This document shows, piece after piece, positions 34,956-48,480 of a stretch of DNA of 64,000 nucleotides. The notes beneath the pieces were generated by a model. That model worked only from the letters and a program-made list of their open reading frames with translations. It ran no database searches and was not told the DNA's origin. Made by a program: the position numbers and the translations under genes. Source of the stretch: Serpula lacrymans var. lacrymans S7.9 (Eukaryota > Basidiomycota > Agaricomycetes > Boletales > Serpulaceae); NCBI RefSeq assembly GCF_000218685.1, contig NW_006763299.1:248001-312000 (forward strand), read 5' to 3'. Every line of letters begins with the position of its first letter. The stretch's first letter is position 1.

Positions 34956-37900
34956 ATGGAAGTTGACCGTGCTGTCAAGAGACGCAAAGTAACGACTGCC
35001 GGGTCATCTAGCTCTCAGCCATCCCAGTCCCAGTCCCAGTCCCAGTCTCAACCCCAATCTCAATCTCAGTCACAGTCCTTTGCTGATGTTCTAGAACGTT
35101 TAAAAGTAAATGAAGGAGCTGGTATGAACAGTTTCTTATGGGAAGGTTTACTGCTTATCAATAAGGTTTCAGGTGCTGAAGGTGGTGCCGATTGTTGGGC
35201 ACGTCCAGCCCTTCCCCCAGTCGATGAATCGAGAGACGCGCTCGGTGAGCTTGAACTCCAAAGCAGCGCGTTTTCAAACTCAACTTTGTGTTCCTAGTCT
35301 TTCAACAAATCGACGTGGAACCGTCTACCGATTTCGGCACAGGTGCAGTAATGTTGAGGATGTTTGGCGTGACCGAGGTAAATTCTTTCTTCGTCAACAA
35401 GACTCCTGACCTTTTGAACCCGTACTTTAGGCGGGACATAGCGTTCTTGCATATGTCACTGATTTCTTGCCCTATTTCTATATTGCTGTTCCACGTGGCT
35501 TCCAGAATGATGATAAAGAGGATTTCCGAAACCACATCAACGTACGTTTGCATGTTTGCTTAAAAGTCCTACCACCTAGTGTTAAATGGTCTTCATAGAC
35601 TTCGCTTGGTGGTTCTTTTGTGGTAAATATTGAAAGTGTTCAGCGACGCAACCTATGGGGATACAGGGGTGACGATTGGGTAGCATTTCTCAAGCTCACC
35701 ATCTGTGACCCTAAGACACTGCCAAAAGTTCGAGATAAGTATATCTCTCAGTACAGTTTTAGACACCGCCTGACTCTTATCCGTCTTGATTACGCATCTT
35801 CGAGAGAGGAGAGTGTCATTTTCAAAGCTTATTTCCCATTGGACAAGCAGTCAGTACGTTTGAAAGCAATATCCCATATGCCTTACGTTTCATGATCGAT
35901 ACCAAGGTATGTTAACGATTATCTTTTCAATGATGTTTATCATTATACTGCTCCTTTTCATAGGTGGTTGGCATGAATTGGATTGAAATTCCTGCTGGCA
36001 AGTATAAAATCATGCCTGATAAAGAAAAGCATTCTCAGTGTCAAGTCGAGCTGAGAGTCAGGTAAGACATTTGGCTTTGCTTATTCTTGAACTGCTTATC
36101 AAACAACTTGTTGTAGATACGATCACTTCATCTCACACGCCCCTGAAGGCAAGTGGTCCAAAGTAGCCCCCCTACGGATCCTAAGCTTTGATATCGAGTG
36201 CGCTGGCCGTAAAGGCATCTTCCCTGAACCTCAGATGGATCCGGTCATACAAATTGCAAACATGGTTACTCGCCAAGGTCAGACCGAATGATGCCTTCAT
36301 GTACAAATTATATTCATTAAAATACCTCACACAGGCGATAGTCAGCCGTTCATTCGGAATATTTTCACTTTGAATTCGTGTTCTCATATCGTTGGATCTC
36401 AAGTACTTTCATTCAAGGACGAGGGCGCGATGCTACAGGCCTGGCGGGATTTCATCGAAGAGGCTGACCCAGACGTAGTGATTGGTTACAACATTTCAAA
36501 TTTCGATTTTCCGTACCTTTTAGACCGAGCGAAACATCTCAAAGCAGCTAAATTTCCTTACCTAGGAAGAATAAAAAGCATGTTTTCACAACTTTTGGCT
36601 CTTTTCGTCCTTTAACATTCTATCCCAGACTCCAAAACCCAGGTAAAGGATACCCACTTCTCTTCCAAAGCCTATGGACAGCGTGATTCCAAGGAGACAG
36701 TGCTCGATGGGCGGTTACAACTTGATATTTTGCAGTTCATGCAACGGGAGCACAAACTGCGTAGCTACACGTTGAATTCTGTTTGCGCTCAATTCCTTGG
36801 CGAGCAGAAGGAGGACGTACACCACTCTGTGATTACTGAACTTCAAAATGGAACACCGGAATCTCGCCGTCGGTTAGCCGTATACTGCCTTAAGGTAATA
36901 TTTGGATCACTTCGACATGCAGGGTCATATTGATGATGTAGTAAAGGATGCTTATCTTCCGCAAAGGCTCTTGGACAAACTCATGTGTTTTGTGAATTAT
37001 ATCGAAATGTCGCGTGTCACAGGAGTTCCATTCAACTTCCTTTTATCTCGAGGCCAGTCCATCAAAGTTCTTTCTCAGTTATTCCGCAAGGCAAATGAAG
37101 AGGGCTACGTTGTCCCTGCGCTGCTTAAAGGAGAAGGTGCATATTTTGCTGTCCGATAATCATGTTCGTGAATTTAAATGTATGCCCTAGGAACCGATGA
37201 ACAGTACGAAGGTGCCACTGTAATCGAGCCGAAGAAGGGATATTATGATTCTCCAATCGCTACCTTGGATTTCAGCTCTCTGTATCCGTCAATCATGATG
37301 GCTCATAACCTATGTTATACTACCCTCCTGGACAAGACAACTATTGATCGACTACAACTCGTGAAAGACGTTGATTACATTCAAACCCCCAACAATGGTA
37401 TGGCAATTGAAACGATATTGAAATAAACATCTCACATTCTTGTTCTCTAGATTTCTTCGCCACTACCTCGAGGCGAAAGGGTCTTCTACCCACTGTTCTT
37501 GAGGATCTCATTTCTGCTAGGAAGCGTGCTAAAGCAGACCTGAAGAAAGAGACCGATCCTTTTAAATGTGCAGTCCTTGACGGTCGTCAGCTTGCTCTCA
37601 AAGTGAGTTCTTCGATAATGCCTAAAAGACATCACGGATGTTTATCTCTCCTTAATTTAGATCAGTGCTAACTCTGTTTACGGTTTCACTGGAGCTACCA
37701 TCGGGAAACTGCCTTGTCTTGCTATTTCGTCGAGTGTGACTTCTTATGGTCGACAGATGATCGAGAAGACGAAACAAGTGGGTTTTCGTATTATGCGCTT
37801 ATAACAAGTCGCGTTCTCTGATTGGTATTTTTGTATTCAGGAGGTCGAGGCTGAGTACTGTGTAGCTAATGGCCATGATCACAATGCGGAGGTTATTTAT

Positions 37901-39457
37901 GGTGACACAGATTCTGTCATGGTCAAATTCGGCCCTGCAGAGCTCACGAAGGTTATGGCATTGGGTATGTACGTACTCTTAATTGAAGCGTACTGATCTA
38001 AAAGCCGTCATATTTTTAGGAAGCGAGGCAGCGGATCTCGTCACCGCGAGATTCGTAAAACCGATCAAGTTGGAGTTTGAGAAAGTCTATTTTCCATACC
38101 TTCTGATTAGTAAAAAGAGGTATGCTGGTCTGTACTGGACGAAACCAGAAAAATATGATAAAATGGACTCGAAGGGAATCGAAGTAAGTCGATTACTCTA
38201 TACTTCAGCATTCCTCTTAATCGTTCATAAATCGCAGACTGTTCGACGTGATAATTGTCGTCTGGTTTCCACAGTCATTGAAACGTGTCTCCATAAAATG
38301 TTAATAGACCGAGATGTCAAGGGAGCTGAAGAGTAAGTCTTTCGTGTCGACGAACTTATATAACCTTATAGTGGTTCCTTATAGCTACACAAAACGAGTC
38401 ATTTCCGACTTGCTTCAGAACAAAGTAGATATGTCACAACTCGTTATAACCAAAGCCCTATCAAAAGCGGGTCAGTTCCATCGTTAAACTTTTACCGCGT
38501 CAATTCACAGACATGTATCCTCAGAATATAGTGGAAAACAGGCCCACGTCGAATTGGCTGGACGGATGAAGCAACGTGATGCTGGTACGTTGTCAGGTGG
38601 ATACTCATTTTATCGACTTACCAATCCTCCACCTCCAACCCCACCCCCACAGGCTCGGCACCCGCACTGGGTGATCGTGTGGCATATGTTATTGTCAAAG
38701 GCATGAAAGGTGAATATGTTTCCTTCTTTACTTGCTGAAAATGATTTTATACAGCACTGCTTTCCAGGTGCTGCGGCATATGAGAAGTCAGAGGATCCAC
38801 TTTACGTCCTTGAAAATAACATTCCTATTGATACCAAGTACTATCTGGATAACCAACTGTCAAAACCTCTTATGAGAATTTTTGAGCCTATCTTGGGCGA
38901 GAAGGCATCGTCGCTTTGTGAGTAGTATTCGCAGTTAATATTGGATGCTCCAAGAGTAATCAACGTGTCAGTATCGGGCGGTCACACAAGGAGCATACAA
39001 ATCGCGACACCCACAGTCGGTGGTTTAATGAAGTTTGCCGTAAAAACTGTCACATGCTTAGGGTGTAAGACACCTTTACGGGCTAACAACAGTGTCAAAA
39101 GTAACTTTCTACACTTCATCTAATTATGACATCTGGCTTACGTGTTCGTTTAGATGGAGCAGTATGCAACAACTGTCGACCAAAGACGGCTGAACTTTAT
39201 CAAAGACATGTTGGCACTGCTTCCGAAATGCAAGTTCGGTTTTCACGGCTGTGGACACAATGCCAGCGCTGTCAAGGATCTCTTCACCAGGTTAGTGATA
39301 TCGTATATGCATGTAAAGGAAACTAATAAGGTTATCCTGGCAGGATGTTCTATGTTCAAGTAAAGATTGCCCTATATTCTATATGAGGAAAAAGGCGCAA
39401 AAGGATGTGGAGGATGCTGATGCTGTCCTTGAGCGTTTTGACCTGGACGCCTGGTGA
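34956..39457 (+). CDS. POL3: DNA polymerase delta catalytic subunit
   Basis: Replicative B-family polymerase making the lagging strand, with proofreading. The N-terminus has a basic KRRK patch and an SQ/PQ low-complexity run (minisatellite at 35019-35080). The exonuclease motifs are visible: [16 protein letters not shown] and [18 protein letters not shown]. Polymerase motifs follow: [20 protein letters not shown] (A), [18 protein letters not shown] (B) and [14 protein letters not shown] (C). The C-terminus has two cysteine modules: CLGCKTPL with CNNCRP (CysA, zinc) and [19 protein letters not shown] (CysB, Fe-S in the family). It ends ERFDLDAW. More than 15 short introns split it. No broken motif was seen. 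Confidence 0.95.
35019..35080 (+). repeat. CAGTCC minisatellite coding for S-Q repeats
   Basis: Hexamer repeats of CAGTCC/CAATCT type, in frame with the POL3 N-terminus, give alternating Ser and Gln. It is translated; no other role is visible. Confidence 0.8.
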
Positions 39458-39671
39458 TAACGCTTTGCAGTGTGTCGTTTGGAAAAAGTCACCAAAAATA
39501 TCATTTATATTGGGTTGGTTATGTACTCTTTTGTTTGTATCGCTACACATATTGCATTAGAAGATAATAAACACATTCAAGTTTAGTTCTCATGTTACTC
39601 GCCCCCCCTCAGTGCCAAGAATGGAGCATGTTAAGTGACTGACTGACTTGTCACTGGCTGGCTGTGACAGT

Positions 39672-39677
39672 ACGCGT
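39672..39677 (+). promoter_or_regulatory. ACGCGT box upstream of condensin CND2
   Basis: One ACGCGT hexamer 92 bp before the CND2 start, within the 311-bp gap after POL3. It could link CND2 to G1/S expression; a single box may be chance. Confidence 0.3.
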
Positions 39678-39768
39678 CGCGCGATGTCACGTGTATCCCC
39701 TTTGTTGAATCTAACCTCCACAAGGACGGTGACAACGCCAGCCGGCAGCACTTACAGGCTTTCTTAAT

Positions 39769-42673
39769 ATGCCTCCTACGCGCAGTCGTTCTACAAAAAT
39801 TCAGGCAGAAAACCGCGACTCTGATTCTGGGGCCGATACAGAACCAGAAACACCCAGACCTCCTCGACAAGCTAGCAAAAGACGTATAAGCGAGCGTTTT
39901 AGCGACATTTATGGCCCCGATAACGATGCCAGTTTTTCATCTGATCCAGGTCGGGTTCCTCTGAAAGCTGTGAATATAAATGATGATGCTGCCGAGAAGA
40001 GGAGGAGGAGAAAAAGTAATAAGTTCGTGGTACCGGAAACCGCACAAGCTGGTCCTTCTTCCGAAGGAAACAACGTCGAACAGGACCCAGCTGAATCATC
40101 CAGAGCTGCTCAAGCAAAGCAGAAACAACAATTAACTTCTGTGGCCCCTCCACCTATCATTAACGTCCCCCTCGATGTGATGAGCTCGAACTTTGAGGAG
40201 TGGATGAAAATGGCTACAGATAATGTAAGCATACTACCATCTGCATGTTGTAACTGACATTCAACGTATGGACAGAAAATCAATGCTGCGAACTCATGGA
40301 ACTTCGCGCTAATCGATTACTTTCATGACATGTCCCTACTCCGCAATAACACTGACAATTCAATCAATTTTCAGCGAGCATCATGTACCCTCGACGGTTG
40401 TGTCAAGATCTGGACAAGTCGCGTGGATAGCGTTGGTACGGAAACTGGAAAGTTGCTTAGCAATCTTGCTAATGAAGGGAGGATTACTGGCGATGACGAT
40501 GAGGGGGACATGTCTGATTCTCAGGATCCTCAAGACCCTTCCCAACCACGGAGACGCAATAAAACTCATAGACCAGAATCAACGTTGGCCAAGAATGCCG
40601 CGCAACTTAGAAGCAAGAAACTGGATCTGGAGTTCAGCGTCGATCCGCTGTTCCGAAAAACCTGCGCAGATTTTGATGAAGGTGGTGCGCAGGGTCTACT
40701 TATGAACCACCTCAGTTTGGGAGTTGGGAGTGATGGTGGTATGCGAGTGGTATTCGACGCGAGTGATTCTATGGGCAAGGTCGCGGATGATGAAGAAGAT
40801 TTAGAGGAACCAGAGGAAGAAATCGATCTTAGTTACATACGGAGTAAGCGGTTCCATTAATTAATATCTATTAGTCCTTTCTGACGACGCTACTTAGAGG
40901 AGTTTCTACCTAACGTCGACGTCCTCGAGGACAAGGCTATATCACACTCCCTTGCTGGATTCTCATTCTCTAAGGATAGTTTCGCATTTGATGATACTAC
41001 TTTCCTTCCGGACGACAGCCACCGTGATGACGATGACGATGATTTTGGTGGTAATGATGCTCCGATGGATATCGAGGGCGGAGGTGACAACCCTGTCGAA
41101 GACTTCTTCCAAGGTGATCATGCTGTCGACGACGAATTCGGTGGAGGCGGTGTTCCAGATGAATTCAGTGGCGGTGATAACGTCTCTGTTGGCGCCGAGG
41201 GCGACCAGGATCAAGCTGGCATGCGTCCTGGAGGTTTTGTGCCCTTTGATCCCCGCAAAGCTCCCAATGAACGTGATTTGATCATGGCTATGACTGATGC
41301 CGATGCAGATGGCGGAATGATGGGCTATTTCGATCAAACCTTCCTAAAAAATTGGGCGGGCCCTGAACATTGGAAGCTCAGAAAAGCTGTTAGAAAACGT
41401 GAGTCTGGAAACTAATCTCTCGTGTACCTTTCTGATTGATAGATCTATCAGCGGACACATCTGATCCCGCAGCTCCGAAAGCTAAGCGTGAAAAGAAGGA
41501 AGCGTTCAAGATCGACTTCCTCACGCCTGCGGAAAAGGATCTCAAGGCCACCGCAAAAGAGCTATTTGCACCTGTCACTAGAGGCGCTGGTATCACTCTT
41601 CCTGCTTACAGTTCTTCCGCCAAGACTGCTTCGAAGAAGGGTAGTCGGGGTAAAAAAGCGAAGGAAGAAAAGAAAGAAAAGAGAGATGATCACACGTTAC
41701 CTGATGACATGCATTTCACCAGTCGACAGCTCGTAACGTTATTCCTCAAACCCAAGTTCTCACTCAAGATGCGAGGGCAGCGGGTTCGTTATAACGAGAA
41801 TGGAGACGGCGAGGTTGATGAGAATTTCTGGGCGCAAGCTGCCGCCAATCAAGCTGCAGGGCGAGTGGCCCAAGAGGACGGGGACGAAAGTGAGATCGTG
41901 TTCTTTGATCGATTGATCTTTAATTTGACTTGGATTGATCAGCTGCAGATGGGGGTGCTATTCCGTTCAATACACAGTTTTTCCACGATGATTACGATGA
42001 TGGTCCAGGTTTCGACGATGTATATGGAGATGGAGAAGTCATAAGCGCTGCCAATGGCGACGCTGAGGAACAAGATCTCATTGCTGCAACTCAGGGACAA
42101 ACAAGGAGAATCCGACCAGAATTGGTCAATTATGCTAAACGGGCAAAACGAGTTGACGTCAGAAAGCTCAAAGAGAACATATGGAGGGGTCTGGACATCA
42201 AAGTGCCACAAATGAAGAAGGACGACGAAGATGAAGATGAAGATGAAGACGATCAGATGGTATTTATTGTCTCGAATTTTGCTATAAATGCTCTGACTGT
42301 TGATGATTCCCAGGAGATGGATGACCCCTCTTTGACTGATCCGTCGGAAGCCCGAGTCTTCAGTTCAGTGATCTCTGGGTTACAACGATCATATCCTAGA
42401 GAGAAAATGGAAGAAATCAGCACTAGTTTCTGTTTCATCTGCCTTTTGCATCTTGCCAATGAACAGGGCCTCAAAATAAATTCAACTCCGGACGGTCAGC
42501 CCCTGGAGACAGGTATGCACGACGATGATATACCAGACGAAGGTTTGGACAAAGTGGGCGACATATGGAGTCTGAAGGCACGTAATTTTTTTTGCGTATT
42601 TGCTACGTGATAAACTGATTTGCAACCGCTATTACAGATATTCAGAGATCCCAATGCTACGCCTGCGGCATAG
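39769..42673 (+). CDS. BRN1: condensin complex subunit 2 (kleisin, Barren/CAP-H)
   Basis: Kleisin that bridges the SMC2/SMC4 heads of condensin in chromosome compaction. N-terminus MPPTRSRSTKIQAENRDSDS, then NFEEWMKMATDN and AANSWNFALIDYFHDMSLLR, conserved blocks of the SMC2-binding region. Next are TLDGCVKIWTSRVDSVGTET and STLAKNAAQLRSKKLDLEFS, both hallmark Barren segments. A long acidic, Asp/Gly-rich middle follows, then HFTSRQLVTLFLKPKF, ELVNYAKRAKRVDVRKLKEN and the C-terminal SMC4-binding domain (SFCFICLLHLANEQGL). The end is IFRDPNATPAA with TAG at 42671. Seven or so introns. No defect seen. The symbol follows yeast usage; CND2 is the fission yeast name. Confidence 0.93.
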
Positions 42674-43145
42674 TACTCTATCTATATCGGGCACATACTA
42701 CTGGACACATCTTCTTTATCTCATTATTTCACTATCTTCTTCCTTTTCTTGCTTGAGCGGTATCACGGCTGGTATGCAATGAATATCGATATAACCTGTT
42801 GTATGCTTATATACCACTCCCTGATGAGTGATACTTTTAGCTTCAGGATAATTGTTCACAATAATTTATATATCTGTATCAATCGACCACTGATAGCAGA
42901 ATTAAAATGAGCCACAAGGAGCTAGGATTTTGTATGACCAAAGGATACATGAGACGAACTGGCATATCATATTCTTAAGATCACTGGCTATAAAATACAT
43001 GGAAAAAATGAAAAGCTAGGGAAACAATCAGTAAAAATACAGAAACTAGAGCTACAGATGGTATATCTGGGTGTCGTCTAATACGCCCATATCCGAATAA
43101 GAGTAAAAATCCCCAATTCACCCCTCAAACTCTTCACCTCATACC
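42674..43145. other. Intergenic region between convergent genes
   Basis: This 472-bp AT-rich stretch between condensin and the small orphan gene shows no gene or repeat that could be supported. Confidence 0.6.
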
Positions 43146-43530
43146 TCAGCGCAGCCTTGCTTTCCGACCTTGCCATAAGTTTTCATAGCTCTTCTGGTAT
43201 TTGGAGCTAAGCTCCAAGTATTCTTGGAACGCCCTGGGGGACAACTCGATCATGTCCGTGGTGGTGGTTCGGAATGGGAAGATGGTAAGGAGGTCTGAAG
43301 ATGCAATGCGCGCTTGTGGGACATCAGAGGCGAGGAAAACGCCATCGCCAAAAAGATTGTATGTGTAAACATCAAGCCATCGGTCACGGCGGTTGTGTGA
43401 ACGTGCGGCTGTGATTTTGCGATGCTCAGAAACTAGACCCAAACGATAAGAACATACACAGCAACTGCTCACCTTGAATTAGAACGACCTGGCGATGAAC
43501 GACAGCGATAGCAACGGTTCCGTGATTCAT
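43146..43530 (-). CDS. small unknown protein, about 113 residues
   Basis: Two exons. The first is MNHGTVAIAVVHRQVVLIQ (ATG at 43530), followed by an intron with donor GTGAGC and acceptor GGGTCTAG. The second runs SEHRKITAARSHNRRDRWLD to NLWQGRKARLR with TGA at 43146. It is rich in Arg and Tyr, with no signal peptide or membrane helix. No family is recognised. The clean splice sites and open second exon argue that it is real. Confidence 0.55.
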
Positions 43531-44136
43531 GTTTTGTGAGAGATTAATTATGATGTTATATCGAGGGTGGCTATCGGATGCAGAAAAGAAAGGATACAGT
43601 GTGTAGTGGATACAGCAACGAAGAGAAACAGCAACGAAACGAACGACAGTGAACTGCGACGAGCAGGTTCTTGTTGAGTAACTGGATGTCTGCGCCTACA
43701 GAGGGTTTTAAGGCTCCATGAGACTTCTTGCTTATTGTTCTATTCCAAGCACTATGTGTGGAGGATAATAAGAAATTTCAGCAGACCAATCCTTGAGGCT
43801 TGAGGACAATAAGGCGACGCCTGCAATAGGTATGTAACCATGAGCGGGCACTGATAGCACCTGGACTAGAGAACAAAAAGAGAAGAAGAGCATCGGATGT
43901 GCGGAGCCGGACAAAGTACAATAGACTCGGACTAGTCCCACTTTGGTCAACAACAGCACCTGCCTTTTTGGGCTCACTCTTCGCAGCCCATGGGGTTGAC
44001 TACGTGTAGTCTGGAGACATTTGATAGAGGGCACCCGCATCGTGTCACGCCCGTTACTGCCGAGTTGCCGTGTGCCATGTAAAGTAGATTAAAATAGCAC
44101 TGTTATCTTATCTCTTACCTCAACACCAATCTGGCC
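43531..44136. other. Intergenic region at the border of island 2
   Basis: About 600 bp between the small orphan gene and the DUF6589-type pseudogene. The left part is probably the orphan gene promoter. No other feature could be supported. Confidence 0.5.
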
Positions 44137-47103
44137 ATGGATGAGATGAACACAGACAAAGAACTTTACAAACAAGCCAATCCATTCATTGTTCATATAG
44201 ACTGGCATTGTAGAATAGAAAACCCTACCGACATCTCAACTGACAGTGAATCAGAAGATATTCATCACACACTGATCCAAAACCAATACACAATGTGGCT
44301 CAAGAATGAATTTACTGGCAATCCTGCTCTCAAGGTTTGAGCAGTCCTGGTTTATATGAATTCCCTAGGGCTCAACCTGCCCATATTCTTCAATCTCTTA
44401 AGCTGGGGCAATCATGAATGCACACTTGATGCCAAGATTTATTATGAGCGCACTGCATTAATGGTCAGTGATGAACTTCCAAATATCATCAGGCGCTGGC
44501 ACAAACCACCCCGACCCAAGGACACCCACCATGTACGCGCGAGTGGCTCCAGGACAGTCCTGCAGGACTTTGTGTTTGACTGTGTTAGCAATGTATTAGA
44601 TGAAGAGCTGAGAGGCATAGAGGATTTAGCCAGATGTCCACCTGAAGATGTCTCCAAGGAGGGACTTACTAGTATTTTGATTGAAGACCTTGTCTTATGC
44701 TCCAAAGTGCAGGGTTTGGAGGGACTCCATATCTCTGGAAGCTTCTACGACACTTGACTATCACCAAGTCCCAAGAAAAGTGAAACATTAAACCAAATAG
44801 TGACCTGGTGAGTTGTGCTTCTGCATCGCATGTAAAAGCATTGTCGTCTCATTACCCTTAGGTCATCATTTCCATTTTCTTTCAAATCATGTACTTGCGC
44901 TCTCACCATCACAACTGCTGGGCCAAATTTCTCACTGTATTCCTCTGTTCTCAAGGCATTTCAGCCAAAAGCTTGGACCTACTTCATACTCTGTGTGTCA
45001 CCATGAGCCACAAATGGTCTGTTCATGCTTTCACTGCTATATCATTGAATCAGATGGATAAGGTATGAGAGCTTGTGAGGAAGATGCCTTTTGTCATTTC
45101 ACATGACAATCTCAATGTCACATTCCATGTCTACTCTCAAAGGATTGATAACTAGAACTACTTTGATAGTGGGATATAGGGCAGTAGGACGTAAGACTCC
45201 ACTAAATATTGAGGAAATATACAGCCTTGAACAAGCCAGTGCACCTTCACGCCAAGCTCACAACATTCATTGTGTCCTCCAATACCTTATCCACTCACCT
45301 GACTTCCAACTCCAGCTCTATAAACAATGCAATAATCCCATTTTTGGTGCACCACCTCCAGTCCGTCAGCTTCCAACTGGACTGGCTTTTATTACAGAAC
45401 AGTATATGCTTGGTACTGTCCATATAGAGGAGGCCAGTTATGATGGCAACAACAAGCTTCTGGTAGAATGGTTTAAACAGCTCGGCTTACATTTGGACGA
45501 GCAGCAGCAGAAGACAGGACTAGAGAGAGTCATACCATGGGTTGGAAATCAGCTAACTGTTGAATGCCTGTGGGGCCTCTATTGATTCCGTGCATGCAAC
45601 CACAACACCTTTGACCGAATGGATTGGATCATCCCAATCTTTGGGTGGTTCCATCTACAAATGGCCTTTGTCAACTTGTTACACAAGCAATACTTAGGCA
45701 CGACTGCAGGCCAAGGACTTATGCACACTTTCACCTTGCTTGAAAGAAAAGGCCTTGGGGCTGTTCAGACACGAGGACCATTCCACCAGCATCTTCATGA
45801 TGTCATCCATCATGTTGCTGAGGCCCACTTTTACACTTGTTGGCTGGTGGCGGGCAACATCAATCATTTACAAGACCTCCGTCACAGAAACTCAAAGCAA
45901 TGGCTGAGACCATCATTCACCAACTTTCCTCGAGTGATGCACTCCATGAAACCAGCGTCAAACCTACCAGCCAACTGTAACAACCAAGAGTTTGTATACT
46001 CTGGCACACAACTCAAACAGGCTATAGTGAAGTGAGTGGGAGTGGTTACCCCTTATGATAGGACCGAGTTAGTTGTGGGTAAACAACAGGAGGACTTGCT
46101 GAGGAGTCTCCTTGATCTATTGGGGTATATATACTACTACAGGTTGTTTGTACATGTGTACTGTACAGTTGATGGAGGCAGTGGCTGATGATGTCATGGG
46201 GCACAGCTCGTGTGACCAGCTCCACTGTGTGAGATACTTGTATCTCAAAATAAAGAAAAGGCAGTGCAGTGCAAGAAGTGGAGTTTGAACAATAATGGAA
46301 AGTGCCGCATGGCACAGGGTGTGAAAACTACAAAAGAAAGTTGAAGAGGAGAATGAAATTAAAGGTCCGAAAATTGTGTTATTGTAACACCAACAGGACC
46401 ATGTATTTACCCAGGCTGTCATGTGGAACCGCAATGTTTTATGATACATCAACCTTAGTGAAGCGATTCAGTCCGGTGATGTCGGTATTATGCAAAACAA
46501 CCTCCCACACATATTGTTTTGTTTTTCTGGAGGTGGTAACTCAAAATATACCATTGAAATTCTGGAGCTCCTTCGTTCAATTCACCATGAGTGGCCACCT
46601 AAAGTCAGGTAAGCTTTGTGTTTGTTTGCCATTTCATTTTGCTTATAGCAACACTGATAGAGACTTTGTGATGGAGCATTGCTGGTTGATGAATACCACC
46701 AGGCACCCACACACGTTCCTACCTATTGACAAGGGCAAGGAGCACAACATCAAGGCATTCAGGGTGAGCAAATGAAACTACGTCCCTTAAGCTTTCAATT
46801 GCAATGCAGACAACATTTGCTACTCACGGAGTCCATGGGACATGGATGCTCATGAAGTCACAAGCTCCAGCTCTCCCAACCATGCAAGCCATTTGCAAAC
46901 ATCTCAAAAAGCAAATCTGGCCCCTACATCAAGGAATTTCTCACACCGAGCCCAGCAAAGAGAAGAATCTCAAGCAGCTGTCCATCGCTTACACCACCTC
47001 TCAAATTTGCATTGAAAAGGAGGATGCAACACCAAAACAAGCACAGACAAAATTCAAGACTTTGTTACAAATAGCGCCCTCAATCTTCTTACTAACAAAA
47101 TGA
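44137..47103 (+). pseudogene. DUF6589-type TE gene, broken
   Basis: Fragments in order resemble the large DUF6589 proteins that are common in Agaricomycete mobile DNA. Segments are NLLSWGNHECTLDAKIYYER, KAFTAISLNQMDKVRELVRK-like, PLNIEEIYSLEQASAPSRQA, GLERVIPWVGNQLTVECLWG, MDWIIPIFGWFHLQMAFVNL, FHQHLHDVIHHVAEAHFYTC and, after an inserted solo LTR, AVMWNRNVL then SGDVGIMQNN and VMEHCWLMNTTRHPHTF. Stops occur after GNPALKV, after GLY and within NVL-YINL; each is TGA where CGA would keep the frame. At least one more frameshift is present. The original function is unknown, and family assignment is from memory of the conserved blocks. Confidence 0.6.
45976..46389 (-). mobile_element. solo LTR, family A copy 2
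   Basis: 414 bp, TGTAACAACC to GTTATTGTAACA on the plus strand (TG..CA). A perfect target duplication CCAAC lies at 45971-45975 and 46390-46394. It interrupts the DUF6589-type gene; the protein similarity resumes directly after it. A TATA-like GTATATATAC lies near 46125 on the reverse orientation. Confidence 0.92.
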
Positions 47104-47790
47104 TCGGCAAATGGTGGAACAATCGGGACTATATATGAGCTACAGGGGAAACTTGGTAGATAAATGTAACTACAATAAATGTACCTATGAAATCTGTGAT
47201 TGTAAGGGAATGAACACCAATTTTTACATACCAGAGTCTTGCATGTCTGATGTCCAGAGCGAGAACTTGTCCGAGTGTCAAATCCTTGTAGCTCTCCTCT
47301 GCGAGAGTTTTCCCTTAGCAATTACATAATGAATCCTTGTAAGTGTTGAATTCTTGTAGCTCTCCTCTGAGGGAGTATTGAGTTCAGCAGTAATGGGAGA
47401 CTAACATATAATGATTCTACAAATGGCAAAGACATAGTATCTACATTACAACATATCCAGCACACTCACAAGTGCCTTTGCTTCCCGTTCTAGTGTCGTC
47501 CAAAAGTTGGCAATCAATCTTGCAAAGTGTGAGTGGGCGGCAATCTTGTAGAACAAAGCAGTGTGAATGGAGAGGCAATGGGAGTGCATGTGGTTGGAGT
47601 GGCTTGCCAGTTTGTATAGGAGTGCAGCACAATGTGAGGTGAGGCTTCAAACTGCGTTGCCGACTCTAGCTTAAGCTGGAACCTGCAGATGATATAAGAA
47701 AAGTTACAATGTACATATAAAGGAAAGACTTACTGAGAAAGGCCAGGTAATGCCACATTCTCCTTCTGGCTGGTGCGAGGTATCTGTGTC
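47104..47790. other. Spacer between two TE pseudogenes
   Basis: It contains a short direct repeat, CTTGTAGCTCTCCTCTG, at about 47285 and 47356. No gene supported. The 3' end of the DUF6589-type element lies here. Confidence 0.45.
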
Positions 47791-48480
47791 TCTACTTTTT
47801 TCACCTGGACCTCCTCATTTGCGTGGGGCTTTCAGACTGCATTAGTAGCCTGCCTTTTTGCTTGCCTCTTTTCCACCATAGCAGCCTCACACTGCTCCGT
47901 ATATTTCTCATCCACACCCACCATCAACTCAACTATCTCCTCTCCATATTGATCCGGAAAGGGCCATGCGGATGGCAGCTCAGCACACATCTCCTCAACA
48001 CTTTTCCACTGGCGGTTTGATGCAATTGAAGTGAGAGTGGAGTCTGGGAGGATGGCCTAACAGGTAAATGAGCAGTAGGGGAAGTTGCGCTTGTATTCAT
48101 TGATGCACCAACGGCGCAACACATTTTTGGTGGAGTGAAGAAGTTCATGCGTGCAGTGTGCAGGTCCTTATGGTCCATTACCCATTTGCATGGGTTTTTT
48201 GCCGCAATTGTTGGTTTTGGGACTAGGAGTGTTGTCTGAGAGAGATGAGATGACAGAGACAGGACTTGAAGGAGGAGATTGTGAGAGTGTTGCATGCTGG
48301 GGGTTGATCATTGGTGTGTAGTTATTGCAACAAGGACTGGTAGGAGCTAAGAATAAGAAGATTAAGCAGTTGTGGGTGAATGAAATAGCCATGAGGCTTA
48401 CCTGAGTGACCCAGCAGATTGTCAAAATGCTTGTCGGAAATAAGGTGTCAACAATGTTTTGTTCCAATCTGCTCACACAT

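Noticed and set aside
35019..35080. Regulatory minisatellite
   Set aside because: It is in frame inside the POL3 first exon and explained as coding S-Q repeats.
47279..47377. Short direct repeat as LTR or target duplication
   Set aside because: The two 17-bp copies are 70 bp apart with no TG..CA ends or element between them.
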